From: JACSRF01 sp964504445
GTDB lineage: Bacteria > Chloroflexota > Anaerolineae > Promineifilales > Promineifilaceae
Direction: 5' to 3'
DNA: 64,000 nt
NCBI GenBank assembly: GCA_964504445.1
Contig: CAZDEO010000008.1
Coordinates: 1-64,000 of the forward strand
The translations under genes and the position numbers were made by a program. A model generated the notes under the pieces. The model made no database searches and was not told where the DNA came from. It was given only the letters and a program-made list of their open reading frames with translations. Below, one piece after another: positions 53,312 through 60,978 of this stretch. Every line of letters starts with the position of its first letter. The first letter of the stretch is position 1.

Positions 53312-54985
53312 ATGGATATCAAAGAATACATTGCCCCAGCCCTTAAATGGTGGTGGTTAATTATCTTATCTACCCTAATTGCTGGGAGTACAAGCTTTTT
53401 CATTGCCCAACAGCAACCATCTCTGTACAGTACAACCGCCACCATCATTGTTGGGAACGCCATCGAAAATCCCAACCCAACCAATACTGAACTAAATATT
53501 ACCCAACAACTTGCGTCCTTCTACGTTGATCTGGCCAATCGCCCTTCCGTGCGCAATAGTGCCCGCGAATCATTAGGTGTAGACAGATTTCCCACCGATA
53601 TTTTTGTACAACAGCTAAACAACACCAATGTCATTGATATCACTGTGCGCGATACAAATCCCGCCCTGGCCCAGGCCGCAGCCAACGAAATTGTGCAACA
53701 ACTTGTTTTGCGCAGTCCCACTGCCCAGCGAGATGATCTGGAGCGGCAAGCTTTTGTCAATCAGCAGCTCGACAATTACGAGAGCGCCATCCGCGATGCT
53801 GAGCAGCAAATTACCGAAAAACAGGCCTTGCTTGCTACCCTGATTAGCGCCCGTGAAATCCGAGAAGTACAAAACGAAATCTCCTCTTTAGAGACCAGCT
53901 TACAAAGCTTACGCCGTGACTACACCAATCTTTTAGGTAATACACAAGAGGGCGCTACCAATACCATTCGGGTGATTGAAGCGGCTTCTTTGCCGACAAG
54001 GCCGATCAACAGTAACTATATGCTTTCCGTAATTACCGCCGCTGGCGTGGGGTTCGTTTTGGCTATTTCGGCCGCTTATTTACTGGAATTTTTAGACGAC
54101 ACAATTAAACTGCCTTCCCAGGCCAGCCGTCTAACGGATTTGCCAACTCTGGCTGGGATAGCCGAAATTAAGGAAGATGACCGCCTTGTAACCGTCTGGC
54201 AGGCTCGTTCCCCAACAGCGGAAGCCTTTCGCGTTTTGCGCACGGGTATCCAATTTTCAGCTGTGGATAGGCCACGACGGACCCTTTTGGTTACCAGTTC
54301 TACGCCTTTTGAAGGTAAGAGTACCATTGCGTCGAACCTCGCAGTTGTTTTTGCTCAGGCGGGCAATCGGGTGCTGTTAATTGATGCTGATTTACGCCGC
54401 CCAACGCAACATATTCTCTTTGATTTGCCCAACAAGCGTGGCCTGACAAACATGCTGATGGATTTTGAAGTCAATAAGCTGAATGAAGATGCTCGCTTTA
54501 TTGTCGAAGATATAGCCCAGACAACACGGGTTGAAGGATTGTTTCTTCTTACCAGTGGCCCTGTCCCCCCCAACCCATCCGAATTATTAGGTTCCATGAA
54601 GTTGCGCCATTTGATTGAGTTTCTTTTGGAGCAATTTGATTACATTATTTTTGATAGCCCGCCTGTGTTATCAGTAACCGATTCTGTTGTGCTTAGTACC
54701 CAGGTTGATGGCGTGTTACTGGTTTTGCGTGCAGAAAAAAGCTGCCGTGCCCATACTAAACAGATGGTGCAAATTCTTCGAGACGTGAACGCCAATCTGA
54801 TCGGCACGATCTTAAATTCTCTTAAAGTTAGGAGTGATGGGTACGATTCATACTATTATTATAAAGACCCATATACTTACGGAGATGAAGAACCGGTTGC
54901 CGCTAAAGCGGATGAGCCTCCCCAGAGTAAACTACGCAAAAGATTGCTGCGTGGTGGAGAAGCAAAAGAGGTGGCCGGTCGTTGA
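53312..54985 (+). CDS. Polysaccharide co-polymerase and tyrosine autokinase (Wzc/CapAB-like)
   Basis: A 557-residue inner membrane protein. A Wzz-type domain with two membrane helices (about 15-35 and 235-260) flanks a coiled-coil-rich outer part. The cytoplasmic BY-kinase has Walker A TPFEGKSTIASN, Walker A' VLLIDADLRRP and Walker B YIIFDSPPV. A tyrosine-rich tail (GYDSYYYYKDPYTYGDEE) is the expected autophosphorylation cluster. Such kinases control chain length and export of polysaccharides. It closes the plus-strand polysaccharide locus and is convergent with gmhB, 14 bases away. Confidence 0.9.
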   Translation: MDIKEYIAPALKWWWLIILSTLIAGSTSFFIAQQQPSLYSTTATIIVGNAIENPNPTNTELNITQQLASFYVDLANRPSVRNSARESLGVDRFPTDIFVQQLNNTNVIDITVRDTNPALAQAAANEIVQQLVLRSPTAQRDDLERQAFVNQQLDNYESAIRDAEQQITEKQALLATLISAREIREVQNEISSLETSLQSLRRDYTNLLGNTQEGATNTIRVIEAASLPTRPINSNYMLSVITAAGVGFVLAISAAYLLEFLDDTIKLPSQASRLTDLPTLAGIAEIKEDDRLVTVWQARSPTAEAFRVLRTGIQFSAVDRPRRTLLVTSSTPFEGKSTIASNLAVVFAQAGNRVLLIDADLRRPTQHILFDLPNKRGLTNMLMDFEVNKLNEDARFIVEDIAQTTRVEGLFLLTSGPVPPNPSELLGSMKLRHLIEFLLEQFDYIIFDSPPVLSVTDSVVLSTQVDGVLLVLRAEKSCRAHTKQMVQILRDVNANLIGTILNSLKVRSDGYDSYYYYKDPYTYGDEEPVAAKADEPPQSKLRKRLLRGGEAKEVAGR

Positions 54986-54999
54986 CCGTTTTTTGTTTG

Positions 55000-55575
55000 T
55001 TAGGCGTCGGTGGCTGGTAGCAGGAAGGAACTTATTGCTTGTAAAGCGGCAGAAAGATTGGCATAGGAGGATAGGGGAGCGTGGTTTGCGGCTTCTGGTT
55101 TTTGTATTTGCGCCAGCCCACGCCCGCTGTGGAGTAGAATTGTTTCTTTGACGCCGGCTGCTATGCCAGCCTGCAAATCGGTTAGGGCGTCGCCGATCAT
55201 GTAAGATTGGCTAAGGTCGATGTGATGTCTGGCGGCAGCCTGTAGTAGAAGACCAGGTTGCGGTTTACGACAGTTGCAGTTAGCTTCCGGGGCGTGGGGG
55301 CACATGAAGGTGTCATCAATACGGCCGTTATGCGCTTCAATCACCCGCACCAATCTCTCTTGAATCGCCCACGCCATCTCCAGGGAAATGATACCCCGAC
55401 CCACAGCGGACTGATTGGTTACAATGATGATCTTGCAGGGTGTGTGGCGAATGCGGGCCAGGGCTTCTAGCGCCTGCGGGTAAATTTCCACGTCTGCCCA
55501 AGAACGAACGTAGTTGGCGCGGTTCTCAATGATGACGCCGTCCCGATCTAAGAAAAGTGCTGGTTGTTGGGCCAT
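55000..55575 (-). CDS. gmhB: D-glycero-D-manno-heptose 1,7-bisphosphate phosphatase
   Basis: A 191-residue HAD-IIIA phosphatase. The nucleophile motif is FLDRDGVII, followed by IIIVTNQSAVGRG and a zinc-binding loop CPHAPEANCNCRKP (C-x-H-x-C-x-C type) that marks GmhB and histidinol-phosphate phosphatase relatives; motif IV is MIGDALTDLQAG. It removes the C7 phosphate in heptose synthesis and completes the set with hddA and gmhA. It is transcribed with the SRAP gene upstream (3-base gap) and away from the other heptose genes. Histidinol phosphatase activity is a less likely alternative. Confidence 0.85.
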   Translation of the reverse strand: MAQQPALFLDRDGVIIENRANYVRSWADVEIYPQALEALARIRHTPCKIIIVTNQSAVGRGIISLEMAWAIQERLVRVIEAHNGRIDDTFMCPHAPEANCNCRKPQPGLLLQAAARHHIDLSQSYMIGDALTDLQAGIAAGVKETILLHSGRGLAQIQKPEAANHAPLSSYANLSAALQAISSFLLPATDA

Positions 55576-55578
55576 TTT

Positions 55579-56250
55579 TTATGCCAGGGGTTCAACACAT
55601 GCCGGTGTATCATTCTTCGGGCTGTTGACCATGGTGCTGACGGGATAAGCAGCCATCTTTTTGGCCGGGTATGGCCGTAGCAAATGGAATGCATCCTCCG
55701 GGCGGGGTTCAGGGTTCAGCCACATGGAAAAATCTTCCCGCGCAACAATGACAGGCATGCGGTTATGGATGGGTGCCATCAACTCATTGGGCGAGGTGGT
55801 TAAAATCGTGCAGGTTTCTAGCTCGCTGCCGTCAGCACTTGCCCAATACTCCCACAATCCGGCAAAGGCAAATAATGGGTCATTCTTGGGATGGATGAAC
55901 ATGGGCTGTTTACGGCCGTTTACCGCCTGCCACTCATAAAAACCGCTAGCCGGAATGAGACACCGCCGCCGCTTGAAGGCCGCACGAAAAGCGGGCTTTT
56001 CCGCTACCGTTTCCGCCCGCGCATTAATCATCCGCGCCCCAAGCTTCACATCTTTCGCCCAGGAAGGGACCAAGCCCCACTGAAAAAGCGCAAATTCCCG
56101 CTGCTGCCCATCCGCAGATAGGCGCAGCGCCAAAACTGGCTGGGTGGGGGCAATGTTATAGCGCGCAGGTAGCGGGTCAGGCACACTATCCACATCAAAT
56201 AACCGGGCTACCTCTTCTCCAGATACAAGTAACGCAAAACGACCACACAT
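55579..56250 (-). CDS. yedK: SOS response-associated peptidase family protein (HMCES/YedK)
   Basis: A 223-residue SRAP-domain protein. The catalytic Cys2 is present in MCGRFAL, with ARYNIAPTQPV, the glutamate in SGFYEWQ and the histidine in IHNRMPVI. Members form a thiazolidine crosslink with abasic sites in single-stranded DNA and protect them. Its presence beside gmhB seems to be chance clustering. Its upstream side faces a 600-base gap with several stem-loops. Confidence 0.92.
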   Translation of the reverse strand: MCGRFALLVSGEEVARLFDVDSVPDPLPARYNIAPTQPVLALRLSADGQQREFALFQWGLVPSWAKDVKLGARMINARAETVAEKPAFRAAFKRRRCLIPASGFYEWQAVNGRKQPMFIHPKNDPLFAFAGLWEYWASADGSELETCTILTTSPNELMAPIHNRMPVIVAREDFSMWLNPEPRPEDAFHLLRPYPAKKMAAYPVSTMVNSPKNDTPACVEPLA

Positions 56251-56846
56251 AAAGTACTCCTTGATGCTAACAGAAAATGACAGCGTGCTTATTTGTTAAC
56301 TGATCCCCCTTCTCCGCTTGGCCCAGTGTAAGCTATTTTGTTAAAAAATTCCACCATACAGGGTGAGCACATTTCTATTCATCATTTTCCCGGAAGCTGC
56401 GAACCAAGCGCTCTGGCAAAGACGCTTTCTCAGCTTCCAGAAAAGTTAAAATTCTTTTCTGACAATCTGGTGAGATCGAGAGTGAGCGGTGTCTCCATCA
56501 AAATCATCAACCAAATCAGAAGCCCAGGACCCATGGCGTGGGCCGACCCGCATAACAAGGGTGACCATGAAAATTCCGAAACCCGCATACTAGACAAAAT
56601 CGTCAAAGCGAACCATGCCAGAACGTCGAGTTTGTCAATTTAACCATTTCTTCGGTACACTTGCACGATTTTTTGCAAAAGTGGCAACCGTTCAGGTTTT
56701 TGAAGTTTATTTCCCTGGCAATCGCATCATTTGACGATCAAAACTTCAAAAGTCTCCAGAGGGACTGAACGCTTACCAAAAACGTATCAGATTGGAATCA
56801 AGGGTGTTATACCTGTCGATAAACTGCAAGATGAGAGGAGCGATCT
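56251..56846. other. Long intergenic region with several stem-loops
   Basis: About 600 bases without a credible gene. A nested hairpin is present: GGAAGCTG at 56392-56399 pairs with CAGCTTCC at 56431-56438, enclosing AAGCG/CGCTT (56406-56410, 56423-56427). Next to it is an 8-bp hairpin CAGAAAAG/CTTTTCTG (56438-56445, 56454-56461). Further on is an 11-bp inverted repeat TTTTGAAGTTT/AAACTTCAAAA (56698-56708, 56741-56751). It must also hold promoters for yedK and degV. No tRNA shape or known riboswitch was recognised. It contains no ACGGCCGT octamer. Confidence 0.55.
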
Positions 56847-57698
56847 ATGTCAAAGAAGAAGGTAGCAATTGTAATTGATAGTACCGCGAATTTACCGAAT
56901 GAGTTAGTACAGCAGTACGGCATTCACGTTGTGCCCCAAATTGTGAACTGGGAAGGCCAAAGTTTGTTAGATGGCATTGACCTGCACGCGAAGGATTTTT
57001 ATCAAAAATTACCGACCACCAAGGTCAGCCCTACAACCTCCCAGCCGTCAGCCGGTGAGTTTTTGGAGCATTTCCAGAAAGTGGCGGAAACGGCCGATTC
57101 CATCGTAGGGATCTTCATCTCTGAATTTCTTAGCGGCACCCTGTCTTCGGCGCGCACGGCGAAAGAAATGATGGGAGATTACCCGCTGGAAATTGTCGAT
57201 TCCCGGTCAGCCTCCATGGGGCTGGGGCTTATAGGCCTGGCAGCGGCGCGGGCTGCCGCTGAGGGTAAAGATTACCAGGAGATTGCGGCGATGGCGCGCG
57301 GGCTGGTGCCCAAAGTACGTGTGCTGTTTGTGGTGGACACTCTGGAATATTTACACCGTGGTGGGCGCATTGGTGGGGCCAAGCGACTCATCGGCTCAAT
57401 GTTGTCTGTGAAGCCATTGTTACACCTGGAGGATGGCAAGATCGAGCCATTGGCTTCTGTGCGCACCAAAAAGAAAGCGTTACAGCACATGCTAGACGTG
57501 GTGGCACAAGACCTGACGGGTAAAAGTGGGGTGCACACGGCCGTTTTACACGCCGTCGCACTGCCAGAAGCGCAACAAATTGCGGCTGAACTGAACCAGA
57601 AATTTCAGCCCGTCGAAAACATATTAGGCGAACTCAGCCCAGTAATTGGCACCCACGTAGGGCCGGGCACTTTAGGCATTGCCTACTACGTAGATTAG
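56847..57698 (+). CDS. degV: DegV family fatty-acid-binding protein
   Basis: A 283-residue two-domain DegV protein. It has IVIDSTANLPNELV, the lipid-contact motif TTSQPSAGEF, SRSASMGLGLIGLAAA, and DTLEYLHRGGRIGGAKRLIGS, ending with IGTHVGPGTLGIAYYVD. These proteins bind long-chain fatty acids, and in Firmicutes the FakB group presents them to the FakA kinase; no fakA is near. GAGAGGAG precedes ATG 56847. Transcribed alone and closed by a strong terminator. Confidence 0.92.
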   Translation: MSKKKVAIVIDSTANLPNELVQQYGIHVVPQIVNWEGQSLLDGIDLHAKDFYQKLPTTKVSPTTSQPSAGEFLEHFQKVAETADSIVGIFISEFLSGTLSSARTAKEMMGDYPLEIVDSRSASMGLGLIGLAAARAAAEGKDYQEIAAMARGLVPKVRVLFVVDTLEYLHRGGRIGGAKRLIGSMLSVKPLLHLEDGKIEPLASVRTKKKALQHMLDVVAQDLTGKSGVHTAVLHAVALPEAQQIAAELNQKFQPVENILGELSPVIGTHVGPGTLGIAYYVD

Positions 57699-57729
57699 CC
57701 CAATTTTTTATAGCTGAGCAGTACCTTTT

Positions 57730-57762
57730 AAAAGGGGCCAGTCAGATGACCGGCCCTTTTTT
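57730..57762 (+). terminator. Rho-independent terminator after degV
   Basis: AAAAGGGGCC-A-GTC, loop AGAT, GAC-C-GGCCCTTTTT. Seen as a long stem with a single A:C mismatch, finishing in a run of six T. It starts 32 bases after the degV stop. Confidence 0.92.
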
Positions 57763-57807
57763 GTTGCTAATTGCCGAAGGAAAACGGCCGTATCCGTAAC
57801 GGGTCAT

Positions 57808-57836
57808 TTGTTACAGACCGGCGCGTGGGCTATGAT
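57808..57836 (+). promoter_or_regulatory. Sigma-70-type promoter for the aldo/keto reductase gene
   Basis: TTGTTA (57808-57813), 17-base spacer, TATGAT (57831-57836). It lies 51 bases before the ATG at 57887 and after the degV terminator. Confidence 0.65.
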
Positions 57837-57886
57837 TATCCTGTAAACCATGCATTGAATCTGTCAGGCAACAAGGAGTTTTACCC

Positions 57887-58747
57887 ATGATTCCCAAAAC
57901 CGAATTCGGCCGTACCGGCCATATGAGCACCCGCACCCTTTTTGGCGCGGCCGCCTTATCGCAAGTGTCCCAGGTAGATGCGGATCGCACCCTGGACCTG
58001 TTATTGGAATATGGCGTCAACCATATTGACACTGCCGCCAGCTACGGCGACGCTGAACTGCGCATCGGTCCCTGGATGGAACAATACCGGGACCAGTTTT
58101 TCCTGGCGACCAAAACCGAAAAACGGACCTATGCCGGCGCTTGGGAGGAGCTGCAGCGCTCCCTTGATCGCTTGCGTACCAACGTCATTGACTTGTGGCA
58201 AATGCATATTTTGGTTGACCCAACAGAGTGGGAAACAGCCATGGGGCCAGGGGGTGCCTTGGAGGCGTTCATCGCTGCGCGGGAGCAAGGTTTGGTGCGC
58301 TACCTGGGCGTGACCGGTCATGGCGTGACCATTGCCCGCATGCATCAGCGCAGCCTGGATCGCTTTGACTTTGATGCGGTGTTGCTGCCCTACAACTACG
58401 CCATGATGCAAAATCCGCACTATGCAGCAGACTTTGAAACGCTGCTGGTGACTTGCCAACAGCGCCGGGTAGCGGTGCAGACCATCAAGGCATTGACACG
58501 AGGACCGTGGGGTGATAAGCCGCCCACGCGAACTACCTGGTATGAACCTCTTGAAGATCCGGAGGAGATTGAAACGGCCGTCCACTGGGTGTTGAGCCGT
58601 CCGGGAATATTCCTGAACACCGTGGGCGATATCGACCTTCTGCCCCAAGTGTTGGCTGCTGCCAGCCGCTTTGGTGAAAATGGTCAGCCTGCTGACGTAA
58701 ACGGCCGTATCCGCGAAATTGCCATGGAGCCTCTTTTTGTCGAATGA
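57887..58747 (+). CDS. Aldo/keto reductase
   Basis: A 286-residue TIM-barrel NADPH oxidoreductase. It shows TEFGRTGHMSTRTLFG, the catalytic Asp in HIDTAASYGDAE, the lysine in FLATKTEKR and the histidine position in LWQMHILVD. It reduces aldehydes or ketones; the natural substrate is unknown. AAGGAG precedes ATG 57887. Its TGA overlaps the next ATG (ATGA at 58744-58747), so the two are translated together. Confidence 0.88.
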   Translation: MIPKTEFGRTGHMSTRTLFGAAALSQVSQVDADRTLDLLLEYGVNHIDTAASYGDAELRIGPWMEQYRDQFFLATKTEKRTYAGAWEELQRSLDRLRTNVIDLWQMHILVDPTEWETAMGPGGALEAFIAAREQGLVRYLGVTGHGVTIARMHQRSLDRFDFDAVLLPYNYAMMQNPHYAADFETLLVTCQQRRVAVQTIKALTRGPWGDKPPTRTTWYEPLEDPEEIETAVHWVLSRPGIFLNTVGDIDLLPQVLAAASRFGENGQPADVNGRIREIAMEPLFVE

Positions 58748-59667
58748 GTGCCGCGGCCCTTACCATTACCACCTTCAATTTATACAACCTGTTTCCCGTG
58801 CCCACATCGCCAGAGCAATTTGTGGGGGGCGCGGCCACGCCAGAAGCCCTGGAAACCCAGCTGCGCAAATTAACGCTGGCCATTTACCAAGAGCTACGGC
58901 TGCCCCATATATTGCTGGTGCAGGAAGTTGCCGACGAGGGGTTATTGCAAGAGTTGGCAAACCGCGTGAATGGGATCGCCGGAACTCGCTACCGAGCCGT
59001 TGCGCCGCCCACCAGCGACCGGCGCGGCATCCGTGTGGGCCTGGTGTGGGACGAGGCGCGGGTGGACCGGCTGCGCACCTACCAGTTGGCAGGGCCGGAA
59101 GTTGAGGCCGCTTTTGGCGCGCAAAGCCCCAACCCGGGTCGGGAGCCACTGGTAGGCATTTTTTCTGTCTATGGGCAGCAACTGACACTGGTGGTCAATC
59201 ACTTCAAGAGTAATTACATTCCTGAGGAGCAGGCAGCTGTGGAACGCGCTTTGCAGCAGGCTAATGCTGGTTTGCGTCAGGCCCAGGCGCGGGTTGTCCG
59301 TAATTTTGCCAATGAGGTTTTGGCGCAAGACCCGCAGGCGTTGTTGCTGGTTGGTGGGGATTTGAACGTCGATTTGCCCCATTCGCCAGATCCGACGCAC
59401 CCTCTGCGGGTGCTAGCGGGCCAAACCGGAGAGCCGACTTTGCGGAATGTGGTGCAGCGGGTGGGGGGCATGGCCGTTTACACCTTCAAGTGGGACACGG
59501 AGCCGGCGGTGTTGGACCATATGTTGGTGAGCGCGGCGTTGTGGAAACGACTGACGGCCGTCAACATCCTACATTTTAACGTTGACGCCCCTTTGGACCT
59601 GGCGTCTGATCCCTCTACACCCTGCCGCTCTTCTGACCACGATCCCCTGGAAGCCCATTTTTATTAA
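58744..59667 (+). CDS. Endonuclease/exonuclease/phosphatase family protein
   Basis: A 307-residue EEP-fold protein. Metal and phosphate ligands appear in FNLYNLF (Asn), LLVQEVAD (Glu), VVNHFKSNY (His), GGDLNVDLP (Asp, Asn), LDHMLVS and the final SSDHDPLEAHF (Asp-His). Lacks a signal peptide, so probably cytoplasmic. It may cleave phosphodiesters in nucleic acid, lipid or nucleotide; nothing in the sequence decides which. Coupled to the aldo/keto reductase gene. Confidence 0.85.
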   Translation: MSAAALTITTFNLYNLFPVPTSPEQFVGGAATPEALETQLRKLTLAIYQELRLPHILLVQEVADEGLLQELANRVNGIAGTRYRAVAPPTSDRRGIRVGLVWDEARVDRLRTYQLAGPEVEAAFGAQSPNPGREPLVGIFSVYGQQLTLVVNHFKSNYIPEEQAAVERALQQANAGLRQAQARVVRNFANEVLAQDPQALLLVGGDLNVDLPHSPDPTHPLRVLAGQTGEPTLRNVVQRVGGMAVYTFKWDTEPAVLDHMLVSAALWKRLTAVNILHFNVDAPLDLASDPSTPCRSSDHDPLEAHFY

Positions 59668-59692
59668 TTTTTTCTTTATAAATTGGCGCGTA

Positions 59693-59721
59693 TTGACAAA
59701 ATTAAAGGCATCGGCTAATTT
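59693..59721 (+). promoter_or_regulatory. Promoter of the Rrf2/SCO/oxidase gene group
   Basis: A consensus -35 TTGACA (59693-59698), 17-base spacer and -10 TAATTT (59716-59721), placed 35 bases before the Rrf2 start codon. It is the best promoter match found in the window. Confidence 0.8.
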
Positions 59722-59725
59722 TACG

Positions 59726-59739
59726 TTAATCTGGATTAA
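59726..59739. promoter_or_regulatory. Candidate Rrf2 operator
   Basis: The perfect inverted repeat TTAATC-TG-GATTAA covers the predicted transcription start just after the -10 box. Rrf2 regulators often repress their own promoters from such palindromes. Binding is inferred from position and symmetry. Confidence 0.55.
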
Positions 59740-59756
59740 AGAGGTCAACAATAACG

Positions 59757-60227
59757 ATGTTTCAAATTAGCCGCCGAGCAGATTATGCCGTACGGATCAT
59801 GATTGAGCTGGGTTTGCAGGGTGAGGGAACGGCCGTTCCTGCCCGGCAAATTGCCCGGCGCACAGGCGTGCCCAAAGCCTTTCTGCACAAAATTGCCGCT
59901 GACCTGGTAAAGGCGGACCTGGTCCGCACGTTTGCGGGTCCGGGGGGTGGGGTGGCGCTTGCACGGCCGTTGCCCACGGTCAACATGCTCCAGATTCTCG
60001 AAGCCACCGACGGCCCCGTTTGCCTGAACTCCTGCCTCCTGCGGCCACAAGAATGCCCCTTTGACCAAATATGTTCCGCCCACACAACCTGGGGACGCCT
60101 GCAAAACATCATTGTGCAAGAACTACAAGCGGCAACCTTGCAACATCTCGTGGAAGAAGCCCAGGTCTATCGCCAAACCCCAAACAGAAATCCAGATGTA
60201 CCATATTTGAATCTGGGCAAATCATAA
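59757..60227 (+). CDS. Rrf2 family transcriptional regulator
   Basis: A 156-residue winged-helix regulator: ISRRADYAVRIMIELGL, ARQIARRTGVPKAFLHKIAADL as the recognition region and GPGGGVALARP as the wing. Three spaced cysteines follow in CLNSC, ECPF and ICSAH, the arrangement that holds a [2Fe-2S] cluster in IscR/NsrR-type members. It may sense redox state, nitric oxide or iron-sulfur status. It heads the SCO and cytochrome oxidase genes and probably controls them and itself. GAGGT lies 11 bases before ATG 59757. Confidence 0.9.
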   Translation: MFQISRRADYAVRIMIELGLQGEGTAVPARQIARRTGVPKAFLHKIAADLVKADLVRTFAGPGGGVALARPLPTVNMLQILEATDGPVCLNSCLLRPQECPFDQICSAHTTWGRLQNIIVQELQAATLQHLVEEAQVYRQTPNRNPDVPYLNLGKS

Positions 60228-60256
60228 AAGCTGGGGCCTGATGGGAGTACAAAATC

Positions 60257-60964
60257 TTGACTGCGGCAACTTCATCATTAACTGAACGGCAAAGCATAAA
60301 ACACTCTACTTCGTGGCGCTGGCTATTTGCGCTACCTCTGCTCATTGCCTTAAGCGTGGCTGCTTTCTCCATTTTTCGCCCCATCCAAGTGTTGCCCCGT
60401 ATTGCCCTGGCTCCTGGGTATGCGCTCACAGACCAAAATGGCGGCATGCTTACCAGCGAAGACATGCGCGGCAAAATAACGCTGTATACCTTTACCTATA
60501 CCCGCTGCGTAGACCCTTGCATCCAAACCACACCATTGCTACAAGAAGTCCAAGCGCGCCTGGGCGAGGTTGAAAACGGCGACATTCCCATCCAAATGGT
60601 CACCATTTCCATTGATCCCCAGCACGATACGCCAGAAGTGCTATCGGCCTTTGCCCGGCAACAAGGTGCTGATCCTAACCGCTGGCATTTTGCCACCACA
60701 GAAACAACCCGCCTCAAGTGGATTATTGGCGCAGGGTTTGGTCTATTTTTTGACCGGCGGGATGATGGCTCTTTCGTATTAGATCAAGGGTATGTGCTCG
60801 TAGATGGTGCGGGCATTTTGCGCGCCGAATATCGCCTGGTCAACCCCGGCGCCGATATCATCTTGCGTGATCTACAATTGTTGGTAAACGAAGCGCAAAA
60901 TAGCCAGGGCGCCGCCCGTTATGCCTATGAAGCAGCCCACCTGTTTTTGTGCTACCCGCGCTGA
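60257..60964 (+). CDS. SCO1/SenC family protein, altered copper site
   Basis: A 235-residue membrane-anchored thioredoxin-fold protein (helix at about 25-42). The CxxxC motif is present as YTRCVDPC, and SIDPQHDTPEVL fits SCO proteins. The histidine that completes the copper site in the DH(S/T) motif is missing: the matching stretch reads VLDQGYVLVD. It may act as a thiol reductase partner and not as a copper donor. TTG start at 60257, with GGGAG at 60243-60247. Followed by a second, complete SCO gene. Confidence 0.83.
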   Translation: MTAATSSLTERQSIKHSTSWRWLFALPLLIALSVAAFSIFRPIQVLPRIALAPGYALTDQNGGMLTSEDMRGKITLYTFTYTRCVDPCIQTTPLLQEVQARLGEVENGDIPIQMVTISIDPQHDTPEVLSAFARQQGADPNRWHFATTETTRLKWIIGAGFGLFFDRRDDGSFVLDQGYVLVDGAGILRAEYRLVNPGADIILRDLQLLVNEAQNSQGAARYAYEAAHLFLCYPR

Positions 60965-60978
60965 CAAAAAGTGACTCG

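Noticed and set aside
56338..56643. Open frame of 101 codons in the yedK-degV gap
   Set aside because: TTG start without ribosome site, no recognisable motif, and it runs through the hairpins; composition does not look coding.
58001..58648. Minus-strand open frame of 215 codons
   Set aside because: Antisense to the well-supported aldo/keto reductase gene.
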